Below, one piece after another: positions 16,063 to 24,739 of a DNA stretch of 64,000 nt. The notes beneath the pieces were generated by a model. That model was given only the letters and a program-made list of their open reading frames with translations. It was not told where the DNA came from and did no database searches. A program made the translations under genes and the position numbers. The stretch's first letter is position 1. Each line of letters opens with the position of its first letter. The DNA is from AWTP1-18 sp036504515 (GTDB lineage Bacteria > Pseudomonadota > Gammaproteobacteria > Burkholderiales > Rhodocyclaceae): positions 558,001 to 622,000 of the forward strand of contig DASXVA010000001.1 in the NCBI GenBank assembly GCA_036504515.1, read 5' to 3'.

Positions 16063-19000
16063 ATGCTTGCAAAATTCTTTATTGATCGCCCGGTATTTGC
16101 TTGGGTGATCGCTCTGGTCATCTTGCTGGCGGGATCCTTGGCACTGAAAAAGTTGCCAATTTCCCAGTATCCACAGGTGGCTCAACCATCCATCGCATTC
16201 AACATTACCTATCCTGGCGCTTCGGCCGAGGTCATCGAGCAGACAGTAACAGCGCTGATCGAACAGGAAATGAACGGTATCGAGCATCTGCTCTACATGG
16301 AGTCGAGCTCAGAGTTGGGCGTTGGCACTTTGACGCTGACCTTCGAAGCCGGGACAAATGTGGACGTCGCTTCGGTGGAAGCCCAGAACCGCTACAAGCG
16401 CGTGGAAGCCCGATTGCCGGATGATGTGCGCCGCTTGGGTGTACCGGTGACAAAGCCCCAGCGGAATTACTTGATGTTTGTGATTCTGCGTTCGCCGGAC
16501 AAGAGCAAGGACGCGGTGGCGCTGGGCAGCTATGCCGCAGCGAGTGTGCTGGATCAGGTGCGGCGGGTGAAAGGTGTGGGCGAAGCCATCCTGTTCGGTA
16601 CCGAGTACTCAATGCGAATTTGGCTTAACACTGCCAAACTCCACAGTTACAACATTTCCCCTAGTGATGTCAGTGCTGCAGTAAAAGCGCAAAACATTCA
16701 GCTGGCAACCGGCGAACTGGGGCAGAACCCGGCCGCACCGGGGCAGGAACTCAATGCCGTCATCGTCGCCCGTAGTCGCCTGACAACGCCGGAAGAGTTT
16801 GGTGAAATCCTGGTCAAGACCCAGCCCGATGGCTCAGCGGTAAAGGTCAAAGACATCGCTCGGGTAGAACTCGGTGCCCAGGACTACAACATCTTTGCCC
16901 GAACCGATGGCAGCCCTTCCGCAGCTATTGCTGTACGCGTTGCACCCGATGGCAATGCCCTGGAAGTAGCCCGGGCGGTCAAGGCCCGTATGGCCGAATT
17001 GGAACGCTACTTCCCGGAAGGTATCGCCTGGGAAGTGCCCTACGACACCTCGAAGTTTGTGGATATTTCCATTTCGGAAGTGGTGCATACCCTGTTTGAA
17101 GCCATGGTGCTGGTCTTCCTGGTCATGTGGCTGTTCCTTGGCAACTTGCGCGCCACCATCATCCCTGCAGTGGTCGTGCCGGTAGCGCTGGTAGGTGCGT
17201 TGACCGGACTGTACCTGCTCGGCTATTCAGTGAATGTGCTGACATTGTTTGCCATGGTGCTGGCCATTGGTATCGTGGTAGACGATGCAATTGTGGTGGT
17301 CGAAAACGTTGAGCGGATCATGAGTGAGGAGGGGCTATCGCCGCGGGACGCTACGCGCAAGGCCATGGATCAGATCATCGGAGCCATCATCGGTATCACC
17401 CTGGTACTCTGCGCGGTGTTCGTGCCTATGGCCTTCTTTGGCGGTTCCGTGGGCGCCATCTATCGTCAGTTCTCGGTCACCCTGGTGCTGACCATGTTCT
17501 TCTCGGCACTGATGGCCCTGACCCTCACCCCCGCCATGTGCGCCACCCTGCTCAAGCCGGCAGAGAAGGGCCACGTACTGCCTGAAACCGGCGTGCTGGG
17601 CGTCTTCAACCGGTGGTTCACCCGCACTAGTGACCGTTATCGTAACGGCGTCGCCCGTGTGCTGGGTCGCCCTGGCCGTTGGTTGCTGGTGTATGCCGTG
17701 ATTCTGGGAACAACTGGCTGGTTGTTCACCAAGTTGCCCGGCAGCTTCCTGCCCGACGAAGATCAGGGTTACTTCATCAGCATGATCCAGTTACCCCCGG
17801 GCGCTACCCGTGAGCGGACGGCAGAAGTGCTGAGCAAGGTTGAACAGTACTACTTGGCGCAGCCGGAAGTGGATCACGCCATTGGTGTTCTGGGTTTCTC
17901 CTTCTTCGGTCGTGGTCAGAATGCCGCTCTGGTGTTCACGACACTGAAGGATTGGGACCAACGGAAGGCCAAGGAACACTCCGTGCAGAGTGTCATCATG
18001 CGCGCCAACATGTTCCTCTTCTCGATCAAGCAGGCCTTTGCCCTTGGCGTGAATGTTCCTCCCATTCCCGAACTGGGCGCCATCGGCGGTTTTGACTTCC
18101 GCTTGCAGGATAGAGCTGGCATTGGTCGCGACAAGCTGACTGAAGCACGCAATATGCTGCTCGGCATGGCCAGCCAGAACAAGGCATTGGTGGGTGTGCG
18201 ACCAGAAGGCCAGGAACCGGCACCCCAGATTCAGTTGGACATTGACCGGGCCAAGGCTCGTGCCCTGTCGGTGGATCTCGGCAGTTTGAATGACACTTTA
18301 CAGGCCACCCTAGGGGTCGGTTATATCAACGACTTCGTTCGTGAAGGCCGCATCCTGCGGGTACAAATGCAGGCCGATGCCGACCTGCGCCGTACGCCCG
18401 ATGACATCCTGCGCCTACCAGTCCGCAACACCCGGGGCGAGATGGTGCTGCTTGGGGAAATTGCCAAGCCGACCTGGATCATCGGGCCGCCCAAAGTGGA
18501 CCGCTACAACGGTCTGCCGTCCTACAAGATTTCCGGCAGTCCTGCTCCAGGCCGCAGTACCGGTGATGCCATGGATGCCATGGAAGAAATGGCGGCAAAG
18601 TTGCCTCCTGGTGTCGGTTTCGAATGGTCCAGCACTTCTCTGGAAGAAAAGGTCTCCGGCAATCAGGCACCGGGTTTGTTCGCCCTGTCCCTGATCGTCG
18701 TTTTCCTGGCTCTGGCAGCCCTTTATGAAAGCTGGTCGATTCCCTTCTCGGTGCTGCTGGTGGTGCCCCTGGGTATCTTCGGCGCTGTTCTGGCGGTGCT
18801 GATTCGCGGTTTGCCCAACGATGTGTACTTCAAGGTGGGCCTCATCGCCATCATTGGTTTGTCGTCCAAGAACGCCATTCTGATTATCGAGTTCGCCCGG
18901 GAATTGAATGAGCGCGGCATGAGCGTTGTCGATGCCACGCTGGAAGCTTGCCGCCTGCGCTTCCGTCCCATTTTGATGACATCCCTTGCCTTCATTCTGG

Positions 19001-19209
19001 GGGTATTGCCCTTGGCGATTTCAAGCGGTGCTGGTGCCCAGAGCCGCCACGCCATTGGTACTGGCGTCATCGGCGGCATGGTGGGCGCCACGGTGCTGGC
19101 GGTATTCCTCGTGCCGGTGTTCTTCGTCGTCGTACGGCGTTTCTTCCCCGGCCATTCCCGTCACCATGTGGATACCCCCGCCGAAACCCAGGAGTCCCAC
19201 CATGACTAA
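16063..19209 (+). CDS. RND multidrug efflux permease (HAE1 family, MexB/AcrB type)
   Basis: This is the proton-driven inner-membrane pump. The 1048-residue product matches AcrB length (1049) and starts with the family sequence FFIDRPVFAWVIALVI-like KFFIDRPVFAWVIALVILLA. The proton-relay Asp pair is in GIVVDDAIVVVENVERIM (helix 4) and the Lys of helix 10 in GLSSKNAILIIEFA. Two large periplasmic loops lie between helices 1-2 and 7-8. Residue set and length point to the hydrophobic/amphiphilic drug exporters rather than heavy-metal RND pumps. The outer-membrane gene overlaps its end by 8 bases. Confidence 0.95.
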   Translation: MLAKFFIDRPVFAWVIALVILLAGSLALKKLPISQYPQVAQPSIAFNITYPGASAEVIEQTVTALIEQEMNGIEHLLYMESSSELGVGTLTLTFEAGTNVDVASVEAQNRYKRVEARLPDDVRRLGVPVTKPQRNYLMFVILRSPDKSKDAVALGSYAAASVLDQVRRVKGVGEAILFGTEYSMRIWLNTAKLHSYNISPSDVSAAVKAQNIQLATGELGQNPAAPGQELNAVIVARSRLTTPEEFGEILVKTQPDGSAVKVKDIARVELGAQDYNIFARTDGSPSAAIAVRVAPDGNALEVARAVKARMAELERYFPEGIAWEVPYDTSKFVDISISEVVHTLFEAMVLVFLVMWLFLGNLRATIIPAVVVPVALVGALTGLYLLGYSVNVLTLFAMVLAIGIVVDDAIVVVENVERIMSEEGLSPRDATRKAMDQIIGAIIGITLVLCAVFVPMAFFGGSVGAIYRQFSVTLVLTMFFSALMALTLTPAMCATLLKPAEKGHVLPETGVLGVFNRWFTRTSDRYRNGVARVLGRPGRWLLVYAVILGTTGWLFTKLPGSFLPDEDQGYFISMIQLPPGATRERTAEVLSKVEQYYLAQPEVDHAIGVLGFSFFGRGQNAALVFTTLKDWDQRKAKEHSVQSVIMRANMFLFSIKQAFALGVNVPPIPELGAIGGFDFRLQDRAGIGRDKLTEARNMLLGMASQNKALVGVRPEGQEPAPQIQLDIDRAKARALSVDLGSLNDTLQATLGVGYINDFVREGRILRVQMQADADLRRTPDDILRLPVRNTRGEMVLLGEIAKPTWIIGPPKVDRYNGLPSYKISGSPAPGRSTGDAMDAMEEMAAKLPPGVGFEWSSTSLEEKVSGNQAPGLFALSLIVVFLALAALYESWSIPFSVLLVVPLGIFGAVLAVLIRGLPNDVYFKVGLIAIIGLSSKNAILIIEFARELNERGMSVVDATLEACRLRFRPILMTSLAFILGVLPLAISSGAGAQSRHAIGTGVIGGMVGATVLAVFLVPVFFVVVRRFFPGHSRHHVDTPAETQESHHD

Positions 19210-20623
19210 GTACAACGTGACCGGGCTCTCCCTGAGTGTGCTGGCCGCCGCCGTCCTCAGCGCCTGCAGTCTTGCCCCCGACTATGCCCGGCCAGATCTG
19301 GCGGTAGAAAACCAGTGGCCTAACGGCGTCAATCCTGCCGGTGAACGGAAGGTGACCGATCTGGACTGGCATGACCTGTTCCCTGATCAGCGCCTGCAGG
19401 CCGTGATTGAGTTGGCGCTGGCCAACAATCGCGATCTGCGCATCGCCGCAGCCCGAGTAGAAGAAGCCCGGGGTCTTTATGGTGTGCAACGGGCCGATCG
19501 CTTCCCCGGTATTGATGCGTCCATCAGCCGTAGCGGTTCCCGCACACCAGCGGCTGTGGCAGGAACAGCCAAGGATGTTCAAGTCAATCGCTACGACGGC
19601 AGCCTCAACCTGCTGTCATTCGAGCTGGATTTCTGGGGCCGCGTTGCCAACCTGAGTGAAGCAGCCCGGGCCAGTTATCTGGCCAGCGAAGAGAATCGCC
19701 ACACTGTGCAACTGGGCCTCATAGCCGACGTTGCCAATGCCTACCTGACCTTGCAGGAAATGGAAGAAAGGTCCGCCTTGGCTCAACAAACGGTAGCTAC
19801 CCGTGGCGAGACCCGCAAGCTGGTAGCACTGCGCCGCGAAGTTGGTGTAGCCGGAGACCTGGACTTCCTCACGGCGGATGGTGCCCTGGAAACGGCCAAG
19901 GCCGACCTTGCCAATATCGAACGGCAACGGTTGCAGGCCGCGACAGCATTGACCCTGCTGGTGGGTAGCACTTTGCCCAAAGATCTGCCGGCACCCCTGC
20001 CCTTGTCCGAACAAGCCATCGTGCCGGACCTGGCGGCTGATCTGCCTTCCGATGTTCTGTTGCGTCGACCTGACGTCAAAGCTGCGGAACAGCAACTGAT
20101 CGCGGCCAATGCCAATATCGGTGCGGCCCGGGCTGCTTTCCTGCCCAAGATCGTACTGACCGGAGCGTTTGGTAGCGCCAGTCCCTTGTTGAATGGTTTG
20201 TTCAAAAGTGGAACCGAAGCCTGGAGTTTTACGCCCAGCATCCACCAACCCCTGTTCGACTGGGGCCGCAATAGCGGCAATGTGGATGTAGCCCAAGCAC
20301 GCAAGGTCGTTGCCGTGGCGACCTACGAAAAGACCATTCAGACGGCCTTCAAGGAAGTGGCCGACCTGCTGGCTGCGCGGGATACCCTGATCGACCAACT
20401 CAAGGCCCAGGATGCCAACCGCAAAAGTCAGGATGAACGGTTACGGCTGAGCGAGGCCCGATTCAAGGCCGGTATCGCCAGCAATCTGGAGCTGCTCGAC
20501 GCCCAGCGGGATAGTTTCACTGCTCAGCAAAGTGCCGTTCAGGTCCGCCGTCAGTTGCTCAGCACCACTGCCCAGCTTTATAAAGCCCTGGGGGGCGGTA
20601 ACGAGAAAGCCAACGCAAGCTAA
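19202..20623 (+). CDS. Outer-membrane efflux lipoprotein (OprM/NodT type)
   Basis: This is the TolC-like exit duct of the tripartite pump. From the ATG at 19202 the 473-residue product has a lipoprotein signal with lipobox LSAC (Cys near residue 20), followed by SLAPDYARPDL, the common opening of NodT-type channels. It contains two OEP repeats, visible as LANNRDLRIAAARVEEARG in the first half and LRRPDVKAAEQQLIAANANIG in the second. It overlaps the RND stop by 8 bases. The longer reading frame from 18986 runs inside the RND gene and is rejected. A terminator follows. Confidence 0.93.
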   Translation: MTKYNVTGLSLSVLAAAVLSACSLAPDYARPDLAVENQWPNGVNPAGERKVTDLDWHDLFPDQRLQAVIELALANNRDLRIAAARVEEARGLYGVQRADRFPGIDASISRSGSRTPAAVAGTAKDVQVNRYDGSLNLLSFELDFWGRVANLSEAARASYLASEENRHTVQLGLIADVANAYLTLQEMEERSALAQQTVATRGETRKLVALRREVGVAGDLDFLTADGALETAKADLANIERQRLQAATALTLLVGSTLPKDLPAPLPLSEQAIVPDLAADLPSDVLLRRPDVKAAEQQLIAANANIGAARAAFLPKIVLTGAFGSASPLLNGLFKSGTEAWSFTPSIHQPLFDWGRNSGNVDVAQARKVVAVATYEKTIQTAFKEVADLLAARDTLIDQLKAQDANRKSQDERLRLSEARFKAGIASNLELLDAQRDSFTAQQSAVQVRRQLLSTTAQLYKALGGGNEKANAS

Positions 20624-20646
20624 CCCTGGGTTGGCTGACCAAAGAG

Positions 20647-20680
20647 AAGCCGGGTTAGTCCAAGGACTGCCCGGCTTTTT
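20647..20680 (+). terminator. Intrinsic terminator of the RND efflux operon
   Basis: AAGCCGGG (20647-20654) pairs with CCCGGCTT (20670-20677), with an inner AGTCC/GGACT stem around a two-base loop, followed by a T-run to 20680. It lies 24 bases after the last efflux gene. Confidence 0.88.
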
Positions 20681-20790
20681 ATTGTTAGCTCCGAATTAAG
20701 CAAGGTGTTCCGCTTTGGGTGATGTGCCGCAGCCTGTGGCCCAACTTTGTAGTAGTCTTCGCCCCCCATTTGTTTCGGACCTAGACCGGT

Positions 20791-21510
20791 ATGCCGCGAG
20801 TTCTGCCGCGTACTAACTTCAACAGCCTGAGTCTTGTTCGCCAGCTTTCCAAACTGACCACCCTTGATGGGGCCGCGTCAGGTGAGTCCCTGGCGGAGCG
20901 CTTGGGGCACTGGTTGAAGGTGAACGACGCGATTACGCTGTTTTCCGCCCTTAGTCCCCGTTCAGCACCAGCCTCATCAGACGCCTTGCCGTCATCCGGT
21001 GAAACGAACTTGGTGGAAGAACTGGCCCGCCTACGCAGCGCCTTGACCCGGGCCATCCTGGCGGACGACATAGACAAGCTGGTCAGCAAGGCGGGCTTGT
21101 CAATGTCGTCACCGCTACCCGGGCCGACGGCAGAAATCGGGGCGGACTTTGCGCCTTACCGACGCTACTACTTTGCCCAGCAGCGCAGCATGGTGGCCGG
21201 CATTGGCGCCTTGCGGCTACGGGCGAGGGATGTTCTGTCACGGCGTACCGCCGCCCTGCAGCAACTGGCAGAGCTGGATAGTGTTCTCGACCAAGCCTTG
21301 GGAAGCCGCGAGCAGGAGCTGCTGGCGACGATACCCCTGCTGCTCGAAAAGCGCTTCGACGCCGTGAGCCAACAGGCCGCAGCCGGGAAATGGCTGGCCG
21401 ACTTCTGTAGGGATTTGCAGAGCGTGCTGCTGGCGGAACTGGAGGTTCGGCTGCAACCTGTTATGGGGCTGATTGAAGCCCTTCGCAATGAGGTAACAAC
21501 GCATCAATGA
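20791..21510 (+). CDS. DUF3348 family protein, first gene of a motor-like operon
   Basis: A 239-residue soluble, largely helical protein without signal peptide or membrane segment. I recognise it as the DUF3348 type by its opening (RTNFNSLSLVRQLSKLT), the middle segment DFAPYRRYYFAQQRSMVAGIG, and its fixed place in front of DUF802, OmpA and DUF2894 genes in betaproteobacteria. The middle segment (about residues 120-200) is Arg/Leu/Gln-rich and could form a helical bundle. The stop overlaps the next gene by 4 bases (ATGA). No biochemical role is known to me; a cytoplasmic partner of the neighbouring membrane motor is inferred. Confidence 0.75.
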   Translation: MPRVLPRTNFNSLSLVRQLSKLTTLDGAASGESLAERLGHWLKVNDAITLFSALSPRSAPASSDALPSSGETNLVEELARLRSALTRAILADDIDKLVSKAGLSMSSPLPGPTAEIGADFAPYRRYYFAQQRSMVAGIGALRLRARDVLSRRTAALQQLAELDSVLDQALGSREQELLATIPLLLEKRFDAVSQQAAAGKWLADFCRDLQSVLLAELEVRLQPVMGLIEALRNEVTTHQ

Positions 21511-23417
21511 TGAATAGAAATCTTTGCATCGGCGCTTTTGCCGTAGGCCTGCTGATGGTGATCTGGATCGCCGCCGGCTATGTTTTGACCAATCCTCTGG
21601 CCCTGGTCATGACCCTGATCATCGCCGGAGTATATGGTTTGGGTGCTCTGGAAATGCGTCGTTTCCACGGCGCGACCCTGACCTTGGCCACGGCACTGGA
21701 AAGTATTCCCCAGCACCTCACCCACCTTGGCGACTGGCTGAGTCGGGTGCATCCTTCCCTGCAAAACGCAGTGCGGCTCCGCGTTGAAGGTGAGCGGGTG
21801 GCTCTGCCTGGTCCCGCCCTGACGCCCTATCTGGTGGGTTTGCTGGTGATGCTGGGCATGCTGGGCACATTCCTCGGCATGGTGGTTACCCTTAACGGCG
21901 CGGTCATCGCCCTGGAGAGCACCACCGACTTGTCCGCCATTCGTGCCTCCCTGGCCTCCCCCATCAAGGGGCTGGGATTGGCCTTCGGGACTTCGGTTGC
22001 CGGGGTAGCGGCCTCCGCCATGTTGGGATTGATCTCTTCCCTGTGCCGCCGGGAGCGGCAGCAGATTTCCCAGGTGCTGGAAACCAAGATTGCCACCGAA
22101 CTGCGAGGTTTCTCCTTCGCTCACCAACGGCAGGAAACTTTCCAGGCCTTGTTGCTGCAATCCCAAGCCCTACCTAATGTGGTGGGCAAGCTGGAAGCCA
22201 TGATGACCTTGATGGCAGAACAGCAGCAGCAACTCAACGAGGGCCTGCTCGCCGGCCAGCAAAGATTTTTCCAGGAAACCCAGGTCGCCTACGGTGATCT
22301 GGCCCGGTCGGTGGATCAGTCCCTCAAGGGCAGCCTGACGGAAAGCGCCCGCATTGCCGGGGATACCCTCAAACCCCTGGTGGCGTCCACCATGACGGGT
22401 CTGGCCCAGACGGCTGAATCCTTCCAGCAAGGTCTGAGCGATAGGGTAAAACAGCAATTGGAGGGGCTCTCCAGCCGCTTCGATACTACGGTTGCCCAGG
22501 TGGAATCTTCCTTGACCACAGCCCTGGCCCGGCAGGGAGGCAGCAGTGAGCAATTGGTCTCTGGCCTCAAGCAGTCAATGATCGACTTCGCCAAGACCTT
22601 CGAACAAGGCTCGGCCACCCTGCTCAACAATCTGCAGACTGAACTGGTCCAGCGCGATGAACAACGCCTGGCAGCTTTGGGACACTCCCTGGAAGGGATG
22701 GCGACATCATTGCAGCGGGAATGGCAGCTGGCCGGTGCTGAGACCTTGGCGCAGCAGCAGAAAATCTGCGCGACGCTGGAACAGACCGCGCAAGACATCA
22801 GTGCGCAAGCGGCCAGCCATGCCCGGGACACCATTCAGGAAATTGCCCAGCTCATGCAGGCCGCTTCCGAAGCGCCCCGGGCGGCGGCTGAAGTGATCGG
22901 GCAGTTGCGCCAGGAAATCTCCAACAGTATCGGCCGCGACAATGAGCTGCTGGAAGAGCGCAGCCGCATCATGGCGATTCTTAACCAGCTGCTCGAAGCC
23001 ATTAATCATGCGGCGTCGGAGCAGCGCGGCATCATCGATACCTTGGTGGCTTCCTCCACGGCCCTGCTGGATCGGGTTGGCAGCCGTTTCAGCGAACAGG
23101 TGGGCGCCGAGACCAGCCGTTTGGCAGACATTGCGACCCAGGTTAACAGCAGCGCAATCGAGGTTTCCAGCCTGGGCGAAACCCTGGGTTTTGCCGTGCA
23201 GCAGATGGGCGAGGCCAATGGAAAGCTGATCGCCAACCTGCAAGGCATTGAAGCCTCCCTGGAGAAATCCATGGCCCGCAGTGACGACCAGCTTGCCTAC
23301 TACGTGGCCCAGGCCCGGGAACTGATTGATCTCAGCATCATGTCCCAGCAGCAGATCGTGGCAGATATTCAGCAGATATCCGGTCGGCAGAGGTTGCTCG
23401 CCGTCGAGGCTAACTGA
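21507..23417 (+). CDS. MotA/TolQ/ZorA-like channel subunit with long coiled-coil tail (DUF802 family)
   Basis: A 636-residue membrane protein. Residues 1-175 hold four hydrophobic helices in MotA order: two at the N-terminus (about 6-26 and 30-48), a cytoplasmic loop, then a channel pair containing VGLLVMLGMLGTFLGMVVTL and KGLGLAFGTSVAGVAASAML. The GTFLG and the Thr in AFGTS match positions lining the ion path in MotA/TolQ/ExbB. From residue 180 to the end stretches a Gln/Glu/Ala-rich coiled coil of about 450 residues with recurring blocks (DUF802 repeats). Such a channel-plus-tail layout is otherwise known from ZorA. It overlaps the OmpA/MotB-like gene by one base. Stator assembly as a pentamer is inferred. 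Confidence 0.75.
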   Translation: MMNRNLCIGAFAVGLLMVIWIAAGYVLTNPLALVMTLIIAGVYGLGALEMRRFHGATLTLATALESIPQHLTHLGDWLSRVHPSLQNAVRLRVEGERVALPGPALTPYLVGLLVMLGMLGTFLGMVVTLNGAVIALESTTDLSAIRASLASPIKGLGLAFGTSVAGVAASAMLGLISSLCRRERQQISQVLETKIATELRGFSFAHQRQETFQALLLQSQALPNVVGKLEAMMTLMAEQQQQLNEGLLAGQQRFFQETQVAYGDLARSVDQSLKGSLTESARIAGDTLKPLVASTMTGLAQTAESFQQGLSDRVKQQLEGLSSRFDTTVAQVESSLTTALARQGGSSEQLVSGLKQSMIDFAKTFEQGSATLLNNLQTELVQRDEQRLAALGHSLEGMATSLQREWQLAGAETLAQQQKICATLEQTAQDISAQAASHARDTIQEIAQLMQAASEAPRAAAEVIGQLRQEISNSIGRDNELLEERSRIMAILNQLLEAINHAASEQRGIIDTLVASSTALLDRVGSRFSEQVGAETSRLADIATQVNSSAIEVSSLGETLGFAVQQMGEANGKLIANLQGIEASLEKSMARSDDQLAYYVAQARELIDLSIMSQQQIVADIQQISGRQRLLAVEAN

Positions 23418-24058
23418 TGGAAGAACTCGATCCCAGCGTCGAACAAACGGCACCGGTCTGGGCCGTCTTTGGCGACCTTATGTCCGGTTTGTTAGGGGCT
23501 TTTGTGTTGATTCTGGTGGGGGTGTTGGGGGTGCAGCTGGAATTGGCCACCAACCTCGAAACCGAAATCAAGAAGCGCCAGATCGAAGAGCAGCGCCGCA
23601 TGGCCCTGGAAAAAGCTTTGGCGATACCGCTCGCCTCGGGCCGGGTCACCGTGCACAACGGGCGCATCGGCATCAGCGGCAGCGTGCTGTTTGCCCTGAA
23701 CTCGGACCAGTTGCAACCGGAAGGTCGGCAGTTGCTGAAGAGTCTGGCCGGCCCCCTCAAGGCTTATCTCAAAGCCAGAGATGAACTGCTGATGGTCAGC
23801 GGCTTTACCGATGACAGGCCGGTGAAGGAAAGCAATTCGCAGTTCCAGGACAACTGGGAACTGTCGGCCCAGCGAGCCCTGACGGTGACCCGCACCCTGA
23901 TCGAGGAAGGGATGCCCTCGTCTCTCGTCTTTGCTGCCGCCTTCGGTGCCCAGCAGCCGGTAGCGTCCAATGTTGACCTCAATGGCCGTTCGCAAAACCG
24001 GCGAGTGGAAATGGCTCCTGTGCCCAAGTTGTCCAGCGGTGGCCGCGAGACGCCATGA
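23417..24058 (+). CDS. MotB/ZorB-like OmpA-domain protein
   Basis: A 213-residue partner of the preceding channel subunit. A single N-terminal helix (about residues 15-38) starts with WAVFGDLMSGLLGAFVLILV; Asp20 sits where MotB has its proton-accepting Asp (compare the MotB pattern D-x-M-x-x-x-x-A-F). A short coiled-coil linker follows (about 45-70), then an OmpA-like peptidoglycan-binding domain with LFALNSDQLQPEG, the binding Asp in SGFTDDRPV and the Arg pair in SQNRRVEM. Both peptidoglycan-binding residues appear present. Overlaps: one base with the upstream gene, four with the downstream one. Confidence 0.8.
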   Translation: MEELDPSVEQTAPVWAVFGDLMSGLLGAFVLILVGVLGVQLELATNLETEIKKRQIEEQRRMALEKALAIPLASGRVTVHNGRIGISGSVLFALNSDQLQPEGRQLLKSLAGPLKAYLKARDELLMVSGFTDDRPVKESNSQFQDNWELSAQRALTVTRTLIEEGMPSSLVFAAAFGAQQPVASNVDLNGRSQNRRVEMAPVPKLSSGGRETP

Positions 24059-24729
24059 GAGCAACGGAAGCCGTGGCAACGGAAGTTTCGTCACTCCCCG
24101 CTGGAGATGTGAACGAGGCGCTTGCAGCCCTGAGCCAGGAAGGGGCAGACCGTCATGATCCTTTGGGCTTCCACTTCATCGAAACCTTGGCTCGACGAGT
24201 CGCGGCCAGTGACGGGGTGCTGCATCAGGCCCTGATGACGAAGCTGGCCCAAGCGGTGGCCCGTTCCCGAAAACGATTGGCGGAGGCGAGTGGGGCGGAA
24301 GCGAGTGGGGAGGAAGCGCCGGTAGCTGATACCCGGGCCAATCCTCTGGCCGAACTGGTGAGCTACATCGCACAACAGGGCCAAGATAGCGGTCAGGATG
24401 TGCCTGAGCTTGCCATGGGCACCCATGACGAATTGAAGTCCCTGCAGCATTTCCGCGAAAGTTGGACCCAGCTCAGCGTGGATCAGCAGGTGAACCAGTC
24501 CCTGGCAAAGGGGCCGGCCAATGCAGGCCCCCTCAATTCCCATCTACTGGTGCTGCGGTCCATTGAACTGATGCGGGATGTTGCCCCCGGCTATCTCAAG
24601 CACTTCATGGCTTATGCCGATGCGCTGCTTTGGCTTGAGCAGGCCCAGGGTAGTTTGACGGGGGAAAAGCGCGGGACCGGCGGCGAGAAAGGGACGAAAC
24701 GGAAACCACCTCCCGGCGGCTCCCGTTGA
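24055..24729 (+). CDS. DUF2894 family protein, last gene of the motor-like operon
   Basis: A 224-residue soluble protein with a helical N-terminal half (LGFHFIETLARRVAASDG), a variable acidic/Ala linker around residues 75-100, a conserved C-terminal block (LKSLQHFRESWTQLSVDQQV and SHLLVLRSIELMRDVAPGYLKHF) and a very basic tail (GEKRGTGGEKGTKRKPPP) that could touch nucleic acid or membrane phospholipid. I assign it to the DUF2894 type by this block and its place. The function is unknown. It overlaps the OmpA gene by 4 bases and converges with corC 10 bases later, with no obvious terminator. Confidence 0.72.
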   Translation: MRATEAVATEVSSLPAGDVNEALAALSQEGADRHDPLGFHFIETLARRVAASDGVLHQALMTKLAQAVARSRKRLAEASGAEASGEEAPVADTRANPLAELVSYIAQQGQDSGQDVPELAMGTHDELKSLQHFRESWTQLSVDQQVNQSLAKGPANAGPLNSHLLVLRSIELMRDVAPGYLKHFMAYADALLWLEQAQGSLTGEKRGTGGEKGTKRKPPPGGSR

Positions 24730-24739
24730 TCTTGCTGCT

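Noticed and set aside
18986..19201. N-terminal extension of the outer-membrane efflux protein
   Set aside because: Runs inside the RND gene in another frame; the ATG at 19202 starts directly with a lipoprotein signal peptide.
20791..24729. Zorya anti-phage system
   Set aside because: ZorA/B-like proteins are present, but no ZorC or ZorD/E gene (no helicase or nuclease); the partners are DUF3348 and DUF2894, so it is listed as a separate motor operon.
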